The notes below the pieces were generated by a model that worked only from the letters and a program-made list of their open reading frames with translations, was not told where the DNA came from and made no database searches. Below, one piece after another: positions 63,667-64,000 of a stretch of DNA of 64,000 bases (positions are counted from its first letter, which is position 1; the number at the start of each line of letters is the position of its first letter). The position numbers and the translations under genes were made by a program. Source of the DNA: Perlucidibaca wandonensis (GTDB lineage Bacteria > Pseudomonadota > Gammaproteobacteria > Pseudomonadales > Moraxellaceae); NCBI RefSeq assembly GCF_042677145.1, contig NZ_JBHTIT010000002.1:1-64000 (forward strand), given 5' to 3'.

Positions 63667-64000
63667 TTAAACGTTGAAGCGGAAATGCATCACATCGCCA
63701 TCTTTAACCAAATATTCTTTGCCTTCTAAACGCCATTTGCCAGCCTCTTTTGCTCCAGCTTCGCCGCGATAGGCGATGAAGTCTTCATAGCCAATAACTT
63801 CGGCACGAATAAAGCCTTTTTCGAAGTCGGTATGGATGGCGCTAGCGGCTTTCGGCGCCGTGCATTTTAACGGAATGGTCCACGCGCGAACCTCTTTCAC
63901 GCCGGCGGTGAAGTAGGTTTGTAAGCTAAGCAGGCCATAACCAGCACGAATGACGCGGTTCAGGCCCGGTTCTTCCATGCCTAAATCAGCCAAGAAAGCG
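63667..64000 (-). CDS. ychF: Redox-regulated ATPase YchF, C-terminal part (runs off the window)
   Basis: Obg-family protein that prefers ATP and binds ribosomes. Only the last 110 or so residues are in the window, beginning AFLADLGMEEPGLNRVIRAGY. The TGS domain is recognisable (AIHTDFEKGFIRAEVI, KEAGKWRLEGKEYLVKDGDVMHFRFNV-type ending). The frame is open to the window edge. Confidence 0.95.
   Translation of the reverse strand, partial: AFLADLGMEEPGLNRVIRAGYGLLSLQTYFTAGVKEVRAWTIPLKCTAPKAASAIHTDFEKGFIRAEVIGYEDFIAYRGEAGAKEAGKWRLEGKEYLVKDGDVMHFRFNV

Overview
The window is chromosomal core sequence from a gammaproteobacterium. It opens on the last bases of a 5S rRNA gene and then runs birA-coaX, a four-tRNA cluster, tuf, tRNA-Trp, secE-nusG, the L11/L10/rpoBC operon, the str operon with a second tuf, and unbroken S10, spc and alpha ribosomal protein operons. 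The order rRNA-birA-coaX-tRNAs-tuf-tRNA-Trp-secE resembles the Pseudomonas layout, and uvrA-MFS-ssb is also an arrangement seen there. Base composition is near 50% GC by eye. The genus cannot be named from the sequence alone.

Layout. 1-2027: rRNA end, birA, coaX and a tiny membrane ORF. 2134-3948: tRNA-Thr, Tyr, Gly and Thr, tufB-like, tRNA-Trp. 3998-15864: secE, nusG, rplKAJL, rpoB, rpoC. 15990-20321: rpsL, rpsG, fusA, tuf. 20570-34162: S10, spc and alpha operons, ending at a strong bidirectional terminator. 34250-39226: uvrA (minus), a YajR-like MFS carrier, ssb. 39396-43675: an isolated type II secretion block gspN-gspC-gspD. 43735-47016 (minus): UbiB/ABC1-like kinase, purK, purE, small membrane ORF. 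47147-49521: membrane protein, mpl, crcB. 49525-58762: terC, ppnP, a YiiX-like peptidase, ornithine decarboxylase, KefB-like antiporter, ppa, a phasin-like repeat protein, a GST-like protein, an AdeT-like periplasmic protein and a thermonuclease. 58773-58849: tRNA-Met. 58920-63570: a sulfide-oxidation module. 63667-64000: 3' end of ychF.

How the parts work together. The first 34 kb is almost entirely transcription and translation machinery. The intergenic gaps there hold structured leaders (before rplJ, rpsJ, rpsG and rpsM) and attenuator-like hairpins (after tuf, rplL, rpoC and rpsQ), which are expected sites of ribosomal-protein autoregulation. The sulfide module is the clearest accessory system. 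A BigR/SqrR-type persulfide-sensing repressor is followed by a rhodanese-like/sulfide:quinone oxidoreductase fusion, and both are divergent from an ETHE1-like persulfide dioxygenase plus a SulP anion carrier. Two face-to-face promoters share one palindrome between them.

No wholly unknown multi-gene system is evident. The most unusual items are the palindrome formed by the two -35 boxes, a duplicated 11-residue motif in a long C-terminal extension of GspD, a phasin-like protein built from 35-residue repeats, a three-way-junction-like leader before rpsM, and a hairpin that takes in half the ribosome binding site of the UbiB-like gene. No insertion sequence, prophage or CRISPR array was seen. 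No stretch over 300 bases lacks a gene.
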